Assembly (NCBI GenBank): GCA_932521035.1
Contig: OW051493.1
Location: 6,386,001-6,450,000, forward strand
DNA: 64,000 nt
Direction: 5' to 3'
Origin: Oscheius dolichura
Taxonomy: Eukaryota > Nematoda > Chromadorea > Rhabditida > Rhabditidae
The notes under the pieces: generated by a model
The model's database searches: none
What the model was told of the DNA's origin: nothing
What the model saw: only the letters and a program-made list of their open reading frames with translations
Made by a program: the position numbers and the translations under genes
Shown here: piece by piece, positions 12,607 through 25,065 of the stretch
How the letters are laid out: every line of letters begins with the position of its first letter
Position numbering within the stretch: the first letter of the stretch is position 1

Positions 12607-13345
12607 ATGACACTTCAAAAGGCCTATCTTGGAATGCAATGTTTTTGGGGCGAGTCGGCCTTCGCCAAGGTGAGAACAATAATTTTTTTTTGAAACAAAT
12701 AGAAAATTCTTTACAGCTAAAAGGCGTGAGGACCACCCGAGTGGGTTATGCCGGAGGAAAGATTCCAGATCCCACCTACAAAAGCATCGGAGACCACACC
12801 GGCTAGTTTTACCGTCTATCGAAAGGAAAAAGACATTTTCAGAGGTCACAGAGGTCGGGTTCGACCCGGCGAAGATCTCGTATCGTCAAGTTTTGGACTT
12901 CTTCTGGTCGCATCATGACCCTTCCGATCGTAGGAAAAAGCAGTATCAGTCGGCCATTCTCTATGTGGACGATGAGCAGAAGGCCATCGCCGAGGAGACG
13001 CTGGAGGAGGCCAAGAAGAAGTACCCCTTCGTGGAGACATACGTTGTCCCCCTGGATAAGTTCTACCAGGCCGAGGACTACCACCAGAAGTACTGGCTAC
13101 GGAACAAGAAGGACATCTTCGACGAGGTGAGAGAGTCTCTTGCCTCCCTATCCCTTCAGCTGCACCTCTCCGACGAGCAGGTGGCCACCTCCGTTCTGGC
13201 GACCAAGCTGAATTCTTACGCGGCCGGGTACGACGACTTCTCCGAACTGGAGGAACTCAAAAAGGAACACAAGTTGAGCGACGGCCTAGTAGAGAGGATC
13301 ACCACCTTCGCCAAGAAGGGCGGCGACCCCCGCGCCTGCCATTAG
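12607..13345 (+). CDS. msra-1: Peptide methionine sulfoxide reductase MsrA
   Basis: Reduces methionine-S-sulfoxide in proteins. The start MTLQKAYLGMQCFWGESAF carries the catalytic Cys in the CFWG motif. The next exon reads TTRVGYAGGKIPDPTYKS, matching the MsrA VGYAGG-PTY block, then VGFDPAKISYRQVLDFFWSH, HDP, QYQSAI, and AEDYHQKYWLR. A final exon after an intron (gtgaga...ttcag, about 13127-13159) adds a C-terminal segment (HLSDEQVATSVLATKLNSYA) seen in longer invertebrate MsrA proteins. The ATG at 12607 lies two bases after ttttccag, consistent with trans-splicing or a short 5' exon. A stretch around 12800-12845 must contain one more intron because the frame changes there. The gene converges on INSC, with 125 bp between stops. 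Confidence 0.9.
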
Positions 13346-13470
13346 CCCTTATACAAAATGAAGTATTTGCCGTAATCAGTCGATAAGAAGGCCAGTACCA
13401 ACTTGTGCCGCCTGCAAAAGAGAGTGGTTTATTCTAGCGGAAAGGCACTAATGAGTATCACAGGGGAATG

Positions 13471-16400
13471 TCAGACGGCGCTCTCCAGCTGGTACTTGGA
13501 CTCGAGGCGGTTCCGAATGTTGGTGCAAATCATGTTCAGCGGATTGGCACACGAGTTCTCCATCTCCAGCACATGGCACAAGATGGCGTAGCCCTGGTTG
13601 TTGTAGAGCGCCTTGAGACCTATTCCAGTAGAGGCCAGGGTGCCGATGCAGACTGCTGCCTGGAGACGGATCATGTCTTCCCCCGGCCGGGAACCCTTAC
13701 CTTATACCGTATCCGCCTACAGTACTCCGAGTGCACGGTGTCCGTCACGGTGAGCATTTCCAGGAGGACGGGGATAGCCCCCTGCGCCACGAGGGCCTCC
13801 TCATAGCGCCGGGCGGCCAGCCTCGAGAATATTGTGGCTATCTGCTCCTGTACAAATATAGTGGCGCATTCCTGTCGGTGGTAGGCCTGGATCAGTCGGG
13901 CGATCGTGTTTCTCCTAGAGAATTGTCGGTCTCTCTTGGCCACCTGCCTCACTTACTGGTACAGGGTGTCCACCGACCTCGGCTCGTGGAGGGAGACGTT
14001 GGCCACGGCCGCCGAGACCAGAAGCAGTGACTCTCCTGTGACGCACTCGTCGACGAGATCTGCAATTGGCCGGTACAGAGAGGGAGGGAGGGGAAGGACC
14101 GATGAGACGGACGAGCACACTCTCCACTTGGTTAAGCTTCACAAAGGCGTGCTGGGGGTTGGTCAGCTGGGTGAGAACCCCGGCGGCCTCGATGGAACAT
14201 GAGGTGGAGATGGAGTGCAGTTGTTGCAAGACGGCTTCCAGGCCTCCCAGCTGAACAGAACGTTATTTAATCTGTTCGAAGCAAAGGGCGTACCGAGAGC
14301 AGAGTCAGGCATCCTTTGGCGACGCCGCAAAGGACAGCCAGCCCCCGGAGGACGAGTCTCGAACTATCAATCCCGGTCGAGGGACACTTCAGCAGTTTGA
14401 CCAGGCTGCCCACTGCTCCACACTGGATTATTTCTAGAGAGAGCTCGTCCCCGAACAGGGCGACGTGTATCAGATGTTCCAGGGCTATGACCACGAGACG
14501 GTCACGGTTGCCACACTCAGATAGATATTTACAGATAATCTGAAGGGAGGCTGACGGCCGCGAGGAGCACTCACTCTCGCAAACAGTTGAAGGACTTGTT
14601 CTACCAGTTTTCTGACGATAATTGTAAAATAATTGGTGACGGTTACGGTATCCGATGGGCCCAAGTTATTCTGGACGGTTCGCAGCTCCCCGAGGTGATG
14701 GCGGACTGCGTCCAGGTCCTAGAACGAAGAGAATAGAGGGCCGACTGGGGAGAGACTTACCATCTTTGGGAGGTTATGAACACAGGGAGAACTCTCAACA
14801 ATTTGTACAAACACAGCCGCCTTGGCGATGAGGTCTCTCGAGGTGTTGGAGGAGGAGGACGAGCTGAGCAGGGAGTAGATGGCCGAGGACGTCCTCAACA
14901 CGTGGTCCATGGTGCTGGCCATCCGCGGGTAGCCGGGCAGGGTCCGATGGGGGAAAGATGCGTGGAAGGGACTCGTCTCCCTCGCTTCATGTTCTTCTCT
15001 CGAGGAAGAGAAGGAGTGCATCGAGGTCATGGCCAGATCAGCTGAAACAAGGCAGTTGGACCTGGCTCGGAGGAGGGAGCAGTGGTTAATAGCATGCATA
15101 GTGCCCGTTAAATTGAAGCTGACCTGAGCATTGACCTGAATCAACGGAGAGGGTGCTGTCCGAGTTCATACTTTTGGGCGAGGACGACGGGGGGATCGGG
15201 GGGACGGGTCGCTCCGGCCTAGAGTACTCTGTCTGCCGACTGCCGTGGCTGGCCTACCTCTTCTGTTGGCGGGCCTTCTCGACGTCGTCCTGGTTCACGG
15301 CAATCGTATGACGGAGGCCGGCTTTCCTCAAAACTTTAGACGACCGAAAGTCTAGCTGAACTCTGTCTCTAATGGAGAAAAGAGGACAACCAACCTGGTC
15401 GTAGGACGGAGGCGGCGGTTTACTCAAGGAATTCTGTGATCCGGAAATACTGATGACCGTGGCGGCACTCTCCTTCCTCGGCCGGAACCCAGGCGGTGTC
15501 CACTGAACTTTTTGTTGAGGGAAAATAGCAAATTGAGGTCAGGAAGGTGAAAATATGAGTGACAGCTGTCACAACGGGGACCCATTGAAGAGCGCGGGCT
15601 CGGAGCAACACACGTGGCTCCAATTTGCATGCTCGTAAAGGAGGAGCCGCAGCTGGGGAAACAAATGTGGAGGGGGCTCGTAACGAGGTGCTACGTTGGG
15701 ACTCACGTAGTTGTTGTTGATGATGTCCGGCTTCTGACCGGCCGTCGGCTGGGCCGTGGGCGTACCTAAAATGGATGAAGTTGTTTCAATCAGCTGAAAC
15801 CAATGGGCCGGCGTTCTTCGAGGCTCGTTAAACGCTCCCAGGAGAGCCACAAAATAAGCGATTCGCAACACAAATGGCCTTAAAAACCCACCATTTCGGT
15901 AGGGGACATCCACGGCGCTCTCGTTGAACTTGCACGCTTCGATGAGGTCCAGAGTGGAAACGGAAGCAGCCGGCGAGGGATGGGCACGAGCTGAATCGGC
16001 CGGGAGTGAAGAGGCCAAAGATGGCTCACCGATTGTCTCGTTCTTGTTGTTTTTCAGCCGGGCAATTCGCCTTTGGGGCTTGGGAGGAGGGACGAGGTCA
16101 CCCGTTGAAGAGGAGAGCACCTTCGGCCTGGAAGAGACTGTACAAGGGAGAAGGCCACATCCCTCTATAGAGGGGCAACAGTCTTATTAATATCGCTCCC
16201 TGTGCCTGCAGTAGGAAAGAGGAAGACGGACCGGATGAGCATGAAGGGAATGGTTTTCGTGAGCTCTGACTGGAGGGAGTGACGGTGGAGCCAGAAGCCC
16301 CAGAGGTCAGGCGGGCAGTCCATCCCGCTGGCAAGGCTTGTCTCGTGACGCAGTCCTCATTGAGACAAATGTATTTGCGCGTTGCGACAGGAGGCGTTCC

Positions 16401-16772
16401 GTCAGCTGGCATCACCTTTCGCTGCGAAGTTACAGGGTCCCCAAAGGCGAAACTCGATAGGTGTTTTCCGACGGTCAAACATTCGCCCCGCGCTCTGTTC
16501 CTCACCTGGTCACCGCCGTCGGAGGCAAGGAGGCCGAGGAGACCGAGAGACTCTCGCAGCCGAGGAGGGACTTCCCATACAGGATGACCTGGCACTCGTG
16601 CTCCGTGGCCATAGACAGGTCGTCCAACCACTGCTGGGTCGTGGCATCCAGCTCTTTCAACTTAGACTAGAGACGACTTATTGTGGAAGGAGACGCGGCT
16701 TACCGTACTGCACGGCTCGTAGTACTCGTCACTTTCCAAGGAGTCCCAGTAGCGGGCGAGGCCGAAGGGCAT
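13471..16772 (-). CDS. insc-1: Inscuteable homologue (INSC), spindle-orientation adaptor
   Basis: Adaptor linking Par-3/Par-6 polarity complexes to LGN/Pins in oriented cell division. The first exon (MPFGLARYWDSLESDEYYEP, ATG at 16772 preceded by an in-frame TGA) joins TQQWLDDLSMATEHECQVIL. This matches the INSC LGN-binding segment (W-x2-DL-x3-TE-EC). A low-complexity Ser/Pro/Arg region follows, then armadillo-like repeats: VALEHLIHVALFGDE, IIQCGAVGSLVKLLKCPS, ECATIFVQEQIATIFSRLA and AQGAIPVLLEMLTV. It ends with IRNRLESKYQLESAV and a TGA at 13471-13473. Many short introns. ARM repeats are generic, so the call rests on the N-terminal LGN-binding match plus the C-terminal repeat pattern; internal exons between 14500 and 16100 are only partly resolved. 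Confidence 0.75.
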
Positions 16773-18123
16773 CTCTCACATGGGGCTGAAAAGTGGCTCG
16801 TTTTCAGGGAGGAGGCGGCTCCGTTTGATATTCTTCTTTTTATCAGAGCTACGGGTCATAAACATCTGGAGAGGGAGATGTGCATTGGAGAGGACGATGA
16901 ACTTGGAATTGAATGGAAACGGAGGAAATGAAAAAGAGGAGGAAGGTCAGCCTCGGGGGCTAATTGGATCCATTCACACCTACGGATAACAGAAAGTGAT
17001 CGGATGGGCAGATAGTGTGAGGGGAGAGGAGAGACAGAGACGGATGATCGACGATTCGAAGAGACGTGATAACGGGTTAGATACATCAAGGAATAACACA
17101 CGTGGGGGAGGGGACAGGACACCGGGAGGAGAGCACAGGGCACCAGGAGGAGGGGACAGGACATCGGGAGGAGGGGACCAGAAGCGAGACTATAAGCAGA
17201 GATTAGGGGGCACAAAGACGCCTTTGATGCCCCTTGGCGACGGGAGCAAATAGTCCAATTAATTGTGTGTGGACTGGGCTTCCACCGTGCTTGGACCAGT
17301 TGTCGCCTTGATCTCCCACCCGAAAACAGCTGGCCTTTCCAAATATGCCACTTTGTCCCTCTTGGAATAGCTTCCCAATGTCCATGTCTCAAGCGAGACC
17401 GTGTCCTCCTCGGATCGAAAACTCAAGGAACAGACGGGCTGACGTGTGTTCCTTGTAGGTGTAAGGTGTCAGTCGGCTGGTGCCAAAAGTGTTTGTCAAG
17501 CTCTCGGGGGACAAACGCCGTCGGCTACCGACTGGCTAATCAAGCGAGGTACAAGAGGAGACGGCCCGAAAACGGGCAGGGGGCGACTAATCTAGAGCTT
17601 TTTGTGACATTCAAATGAGACGGGCGAGATGAGTTCGGCGAGGTAAAAACAAGGAACACCGCCAGGGGAAAGACGGGAGATGTAACAGCCGGGACGACCT
17701 CCCCGTATCTTTTGGAAGGATAGGAGACGGGGGAGAAGGATAGAGACTGTGCCATAAATTAGGAGCGGCCACGGTTGTTGAGATGGACCGGCTGCCACCA
17801 ACAGAAATGGAAAAGATGATAGTGAGGGGCGACGAGGCGAGGAAACGATCCATCACGGAAAAGCCACAACACTCGGCAGGCATCGATCCTTCCTCTTCAC
17901 GTGATCCATAATATTGGAAAAGACCTCTGACCCCAAGAGCAGCGTAAGTTCGGGGTCAGGGAGGACGGATTGTAATGAGAGGAGGCCAGAGGACACGGCT
18001 GACGGGGGCGACAGCCAGACATTTGCATAGATGTTCAGCCGAGTGGCCCTCTCGCCCCAGACCATCTCCCAGATATAATAAATCTTTATGTAAAATAGAG
18101 AAACCGGCATGTGGAAGGCCCCG
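16773..18123. other. Intergenic region with purine-rich minisatellite
   Basis: Between INSC (start) and USP47 (stop), both minus strand, so it should hold the INSC promoter and the USP47 3' end. About 17100-17185 is an imperfect tandem of 18-21-nt G/A-rich units (forms of GGAGGAGGGGACAGGACA). Several ORFs on both strands are low-complexity and carry no domain I recognise. Confidence 0.55.
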
Positions 18124-21100
18124 TCAAGGTTCACAGATACTAGACATTTGGATGCGGAGAGGTCGCTCCCTCCGGCGTTGAGCAGTGTTCGCTACCGAGT
18201 TATCCTGAATTTTCAACTGACTGCCCATACAATGGTAGACTTACTTTAATTGTAATTTGCTTTCGTTCGTCGTCGGACAACTCCTTGGCCACTTGGCGGT
18301 TGTCCCTGAAAATCAATACCTCTTCTGCTCAAAAGAGCACTTACTTGTAGTAGATGACACGGTTCCCGATCTTGTGAATGAACTGTTCCATCAGGGAGAC
18401 GGGTTTCGTAGTGAAGAATTTCACATTTCCATCCAACATCTCGAGGCGATTCTTGAGATACGGCCACTTTCCGTAGTCCCAGGCGGAGGTGGCTGGCTAA
18501 ACAGCGTATAGAATGGAAAGGGAGGAAATGCCATACCTCAGTTATTTCGATGTGTTCCAAGGGAACAGCACTGATGTCGGCGATAGTCTGCTTCAACAGG
18601 TCCCACTGGTTGGTGTTGGGAGTGGCCAAGTCGATGACGATCTCCTGGATCGGTCCGTACTAAAACATTTTTTAATATGTTTTAAAAAAAGGAGGATGGC
18701 AAAAAGCCTACCTCTACGGTCGACGGACTGAACCTACGGACGAAGATGGGCTCTCCCTTTTTGCCGATGAGATCCTCTTAAAATGGGTGGTCATTTCCCT
18801 TTTCTGGAGATGCCTTACCTCGGATGATATGGAAGTAGACATTGTTGAACCACTGGTGGGATTGTCGACACTGCTCAAAGGTCTGGTCAGGGTTCAAGAC
18901 GGTCTTCATGGTGTTGGTGACATCTCGGAGACGGACTCTACAGTCGGGATTAGCCGGGTCGGGAGGAGGACACTCACTGCTTGTAGCTGATGTCCGACTG
19001 GTACAGCTCGTTGTAGAGGCGGTGGCACTGGAGTAGAAAATCTCCGATCAGCGTGCTTTTCGAGGCGGGGATTTCAAAGAGCTGCTTCCAGTTGTCCTTC
19101 TGAAGGGAGCCGTGTCTGGAGAGGGAAGAGACTCACATTCATGTCCTCCAGGTCGACCAAGAAGACCTTGATGAGTTTCTGTTCGTGTTCCAGAGGCGGC
19201 CGCAGCTTCAGGTCAATGTGGGAGGAGCTGGTAAAGGCGGTGTTGAGACTCTCGTCATCCCGTCCCGTGTAGTCGTAGCCCCGGTCGCTGTAGTCGTCCT
19301 AAATGGGAATTAGAGGGGCGAGGATGGGAGGAGTACCGTGTGGTGGGTGCACAGCTGGAATTGGGCGGCGTTGATCTTCAATTTCTCGGAGAGCCACTGC
19401 TTCAGTTCGGAGACCGGTATCCTCTTGTCCACGTCTAGTGTAATAACTGAGGACGAGTGGAGCGAGGGGGGCGGCAACTCACCGTTCTTCTCGGATTTGG
19501 AAAGAAAGACGATGTTGTGGCCACAGTCGGCCGACCCCGTTACCAGGGTGGAGGCTGAAATAATGGAATAGACACAGGGAGAGGACAACTCACTCGTGGA
19601 GCCGGTCACCGAGTCTGCCTCCTTCGGTTGCTTGTCGGTCACGTAGCAGTCTGAACACTTTTCCGTCTATTCTCTTTAACGGGAACCGACCTGTCTTCCC
19701 GGTGTCTCCCATGGGGCTGGCGAGGTCCCAAAACCCAAAGGACCTCGATTTGCTGAGATTCGATTCCTCCTCTTCGCCCGTCTCCGACACCGCCGGCGAC
19801 ATCTGAAAACGGGCGTCTGCCGTCTGCTCAAAGGGGAGACGTACAGCAGGGGTGTTGTTGCAGAAACTGTCGCTGCCAATGGCGTCATCGTTCATGCTTA
19901 CATTGCTCGACCTGCTGCTCATGACTTCTTCGACGTCTTCGCTGGCAGTACAAGGACTCGAGGCTATGCTCTATAAGGGGCAGTCTCCCAGGGAGGATAG
20001 GCGAACTACCTCGGAGGGGGACACCGTCTCCACCCACGATGGGCCGGCAAAGCTATTGCAGAAGACGTGTGTTTTGGCAATCTCGTCTGAAAGTCGGAAT
20101 AGAGCGGCATAGGGGACGACGGGGGATTACCTTCGTTTGGCAGGCGGACATTCAATGATACCGCAAACTTCTTCCTGTCCAGAATCTTGAACATCTCACT
20201 TTCCTCGGGCGTTTTCTTCCTGTCGGCCTCGAGGGCCGCCGTGATCGGCACGCCGCCATCGTAGTAGACCTAGAAGGATGGGAGCGGGAGGGAGGACACC
20301 TTACCAAGGGCACAGTCATGTAGGTCTCCCGCAGGACATCGCGGAAGACGGCAAAGTGCACGTCGAGGATTTTGAAGTTGCGCGAGTACTGGTCAGAGAC
20401 CTGTAGGACCAGGCGACTTGGCACCGAGGCTCTTTGGTCGTCGCCGAACACAGCCCCGACCAGTTTCTTCACGTGTAGAACCTGCGTAGTTATTAGGTAA
20501 AAAAAGGAGCAGCGGCCTACTCCTTTATCCTGGGTAGTGACGTTGACCTTGACAGGAGGATACACTGTTCGATTGCCGATGTCCACGCGAGACACGGCGA
20601 TGGTCTTCGGCTGAGGGTCGTTCTCCGCCAGACAGAAGGGTTTGGCTAAAGAGAACCGCTGAAGTCAGCGAAGGGGACTAACCACTCGGATTGTTGGGCA
20701 TGGGGAAGTCGAACAGGAAGCTGAGCTCTTTCACGTTGTTCCGCAGTTCGTTATTACTCAAGATGCTTTCCAGTTTCTGAAGAATATCTTTCTGGCTCAG
20801 GAGGAGGGACAGACCTTTTCGAAGTCCCTCTTGGAGACGAACCACTGGATCATGACGTAGTTGGAGTCGAGTCGGACGAGGCGCAACTTGTTTCGGTAGA
20901 GCGGCACCCTGAAGCGGGCGGCCCTCTCGTCGAAGAACTTCCACGCCGCGTTGATGAGTTCGCTCAGCGGAGACGTCCTGGGTATTTCTGTCTTGAAGGG
21001 CTCCGACACTAGTTCGCTGTATTCGCAGGGGATATTCAATTCGATAGTGACCTGAACAGAAAGTTTTGGTGACTCGGGGGATCGGCGATACGTAGACGAG

Positions 21101-22928
21101 GCTGGCTTGATAGTCCCGCTGTCTCTGCTTGTCCTCCTCCAGTCGAACCCAGTGGTTTTGGAGCTGGACGATGTGCTGGGGCAGCTTGTCCGTCCGGATG
21201 AACTTCTCGTTCCTCGCGTCCCGGACCTAAACCCCGCTGTCCTCCCTCAATCCCGGCGAGACTCACCTTTCTGTACATGAGCATGTAGGCGTTGGTGTTG
21301 CTGTTCGACCAGCCGCCCTGCATCCCGCCGTAGCTCTTCTCGATCTCCGCGTACGAGGCGAACTCGACCCGGGTGTCGTTGAAGCAGTACCACTTGTCCT
21401 GGTCCAAGTTCCTAAACAACCGGCTTAGAGAGGCTAGAACCTAAGACCCTACTTGATATAGGCGTAGTAGTGCCCTCCGGCGGCGCTGCCCTGGTGTACC
21501 ATCACCGAGAACAGCTCGTAGACGTATTCGCCCTGCTTCAGGAGACGGGTTATCTCCTCGGCATTTAGAGGCAGCCCCACGGTGGACTTTCTCGTGTAGA
21601 GCACTGGAAGAGGTTCATCCTCCCGAGTCGGCCTACCGTCGTCCGAGTCGATTTCCTTGTCCGGATTCTTCGGGTCATGGATGAACGGGTTAAGGTTCAA
21701 GATGTCGGGGAAGGTCATCTTGTCGTTGAGTTTTATCCGGTGCATCGTGTTGTAGTCGAAGTCGAAGCGTTTCAGCTGGATGGTCAGAAGGTAAGGGAAC
21801 TGGGTGATGCGCAGGCCCTAAATGCCCAATTGCCCTTCCTGGCCGGCTACCCACCTTATGGGCGTCCCTCTTGGCGTTACAGCTCTCACAATTGTATTGA
21901 TTTCCACCCTCGAGCTTTTCCGGGGCAATAAAAGCACTCAGGGCGTCTTCCTAAATGGAATGTTTTCAGTTTTTGGAGTTGGCCTTACGACGCTTTTATA
22001 GGCTTCGTGCGCGCCGAAGGGTTTCAGCGCCAGCGGCAGGTCGAGGAAGTAATCCTGGCGTACGTTCTCCTTGCCACACGACAGACACTTGACAAAGTCC
22101 TGCATTGTTCCCCTGGGAGAGATTTGCCTGGAGAGGGAGCCAGACCCACCTGTAGAGGTTCTGAATGAGTTTGTCGTGGGCCGAGCCCTTCCAGCGATGT
22201 TCCAACGCGTCGAACATCAGCCGGCACAGTTCCTGGACATCATGTTGGTCGTAGGCTAAAGAGGGAGTGACTGCTCGTGGAAGAGAACCTACCCTCGTTG
22301 CTCGTCCACCCGAAGCTGGCCGTGAGGTCCGTCGTCTCCATGACCTCCCTGTCCGTCGTCTGGAGCATCAGGAAGAGTTTCTGTATTTGGCAGGGGATCG
22401 ACGACTCGCCTCCTCCCTTGCTCTGAGACTTATATTCCCATCTGAAAGAGTCTCGTCCGGGAAGAGGGGCGGACCCACCTGTAGATGGCATTGCGAAACT
22501 CGGGAGTCATGTAGAGGGTCTGGACGAGGCTGTTCAGGTAGCAGGTCATGGCCTAAAGTAGCGTCAGCATCTGGGGAAGCCGCGATCCCACCTGGTTGAC
22601 CAGTCCCACGTAGTGGTGGTTGTTCTCGTCCAGGGGGACGGCGTTGATATCTGGCTCGGCTATATTCGAAGAGGACGGGGCCGTCAGGGCCAGCATGGGG
22701 GTAACTGCAAGGGATTTCTGGTCGAGGTCCCCCGGAAAGGGCCAACCTGTGGTGTGGGTGTCGGATCTGAAGTGCATGTCTCCACCGGGAAGGCCACCCG
22801 CGGAGGAATTTGGCAAGACGACGGTTTTTGAAGATTCTGAACGGGAGTATTGAAGACGCGGGTAAATAGAGGTTACCAGCGGTCGGGTCAGTTTCAGCGG
22901 ATGATGACTGAGGTTCGTCTACTACCAT
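18124..22928 (-). CDS. usp47: Ubiquitin carboxyl-terminal hydrolase 47 (USP47)
   Basis: Cysteine-protease deubiquitinase. The start [15 protein letters not shown] (ATG 22928) lies two bases after a ttctttcag acceptor. The catalytic domain begins HHYVGLVNQ, interrupted by a 38-nt intron, then [20 protein letters not shown] with the nucleophile Cys. Further USP47 hallmarks are [48 protein letters not shown] (catalytic His) and [12 protein letters not shown]. The C-terminal half carries ubiquitin-like folds with LEHIEITE, ending [10 protein letters not shown]...ICEP. The MTCYLNSL and [11 protein letters not shown] forms match USP47 rather than USP7. More than fifteen exons with short introns. 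The stop TGA is at 18124-18126. Confidence 0.93.
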
Positions 22929-23956
22929 TTCTGAAAGAACAAAATACACGGTATTCAAAGCGAATGGGAGAGTGAAACAAGTCTGGGTAGCTAACGTGCG
23001 CCGTGAGCTCTAAAAAGCTCCTTGAGAGACATTTTGGGGATTAAGTGGAATTCGCCGAGAAGCGCGTGAAGAATAACGACTCATTTGTCATTCGAGGAAG
23101 ATCTGCAGTATATAATGCAACTAAAATACTCCTTAGAGCGAATAAAATTGGAATTGAGTATAGGCAATAAAACAGGTGAGTCGCCCATAAAGCTGAAACG
23201 AAGAACGAAAGCCGGTGGAACTAAAAGCGCGTATGAATTGCTTTCTTTTCTGAAAAAGCTTGTTTTCTCAGTCATACAGAAAACGTAGCATGATGAGTGT
23301 AAAACAAAGAGGTTAGTGGTAAAGTGTAACCCTTTAGGAATGAACTCGAGCAGTGTTTACGCAATACTGCGTCGAGGAGAAAATCAGCTGGGATGACTAT
23401 GCGGTGAGAAAAGCTTCTCGTGATGATAAGACTCGAGGATCGATGGGGAATAGTCAAGTTCTTCTGTATAGTAGGCACTGTGGGAACTCTCTTGGGTACC
23501 TGTAGCTCCCATATTCAAAGAGATGTCTTCCACTCAATTCTATCGAATCTTGTGGCAACTATACATCATTGATCACACCGAAATATTTAACGAGACTTGA
23601 AAGTATAGGACACTCAAAACTAACTTGTTGCTCCATAGTTGTCTGATAAGTTTATTTACAATAAATAACTATGAACGAAACAACGCTGAGTAATACAAAA
23701 TTGACAAGCATAATGGCACTATGTAAAAATTAAGATACAACGAGTAAAACAACGTACGGGGATGAGTAGGAGATCACAAAGATATAAGAGAAGAGCAGGA
23801 GCCAAGGCTTCGTCATCTATACTGAGATACGGGGATCTTCATTTGAACCAGATAGCAAACCTGAAGATTTAAAAGCAGAAGAAAAATAAACCCGTAAAAC
23901 AAGGCCGATACTTTGCTCTTGGTTTATTTACATGGAAGATTGGCATAACCAGCACC
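22929..23956. other. AT-rich intergenic region
   Basis: Upstream of USP47. A short ORF at 23085-23288 (+) begins SFEEDLQYIMQLKYSLERIK and has a plausible gtgagt donor after GNKTG (about 23174). I could not chain it to a second exon, so I do not call a gene. No RNA gene or clear repeat seen. Confidence 0.4.
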
Positions 23957-24963
23957 TTACTCTTCTTTTTTTTTAAATTGTTTACGAACAAGGTTCATTA
24001 TGTAGCTCGAAAAAATGTCTTCAGAGAAAAGTCGTTTTATAAAAAATCCAAAAGAGCCGTTAAAATGTTGAAATATAATGTCAAAGCAGGCACGAAGAAG
24101 AAAACAACCTACTTGATCGAAAAATGTATCTCTTCCCTGAGGTGTTCCATGATCTATGTCTTCTGCCGGAATCATTTTTGGTACAGAGCCTAGTCCTATG
24201 CGTTGAGTTAGAGATAATATTCTAAAAAGACTATATAAAAGTAGTTATAATAAGTTGCCGTGCCTGGATTTAAACATATATCTTTTTTTCTTATCAGAAT
24301 TTTCAATACTCTTCGAGGTCGCCACAAACTTTGGAGACTTATTCTATAATAGAAGATATACAAAATATTAGATATATATATATATAAATAAGTGATGGAA
24401 AAGTAAAGCTTACTTTTAACATGGAAGAAATAGTTGCTGTCTGAAATCGGGAATTGATACCTTCGATCTGATCCATACCTAAATTAGCACAATGTAAAAA
24501 AGTTGAAACATTGAAATCGGTTTCAATATAGATAAACGAGATTTCACGTTTCAATAACAAACCCGGTTCAATGACTATCGATAGAAAAATTCGTATTTTC
24601 TGCTTTCTTTCATAATTTGGTTCAAAATAGATCAACGTCTGTATATCTACAAAGTAATCACATGCGCCGGTGTGCTTGATCAATTGGGAGTGTAACGTTC
24701 CATCTTCAAGCACCTGTTGTCTTCCAATTTCCAAGGAACTGGTCAAAATAGTAATGGCACACTATCAATTGAATTTCTATGAGAAAACACTTTTTGAAAA
24801 TAGTAGCAAATTCTATTTCCAAATTTACCCATTTATATATCAGTCGATAAAAGAGAAAAAACAAGAGAAAAGCACGCTTTTATCAATAAGGCTCAGCTTA
24901 GCGAGACTGATAAAACGACCTCTTGGACCAACGCGAAAGGACTGCTTCGGCTCCAATTTTCAT
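23957..24963 (-). CDS. Unrecognised small spliced gene
   Basis: Five exons can be linked by gt..ag introns: MKIGAEAVLSRWSK (ATG 24963), joined to SSLEIGRQQVLEDGTLHSQL...HTGACDYFVDIQT, then GMDQIEGINSRFQTATISSM, NKSPKFVATSKSIENSDKKK and LSLTQRIGLGSVPKMIPAED followed by IDHGTPQGRDTFFDQ. A last short exon ends FKKKEE with TAA at 23957. I do not recognise the family. No membrane segment or clear catalytic motif is seen. The consistent splice signals and conserved-looking helical exons argue that it is real. It is divergent from ASCC1 with about 100 bp between starts. Confidence 0.4.
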
Positions 24964-25065
24964 TTCATACTCTGACATACTCAAGGAGATACTGTTTACT
25001 TGGTGCTCGTTTTCATATATTTTCCACAACACCGCTAAAATCATTGTTATGTGCAAGATTTAGAG

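Noticed and set aside
12286..12849. Minus-strand 187-aa ORF
   Set aside because: It overlaps the MsrA catalytic exons on the other strand and shows no domain; a shadow ORF.
18124..22928. USP7/HAUSP
   Set aside because: No MATH/TRAF domain upstream, and catalytic-box sequences ([29 protein letters not shown]) fit USP47 better.
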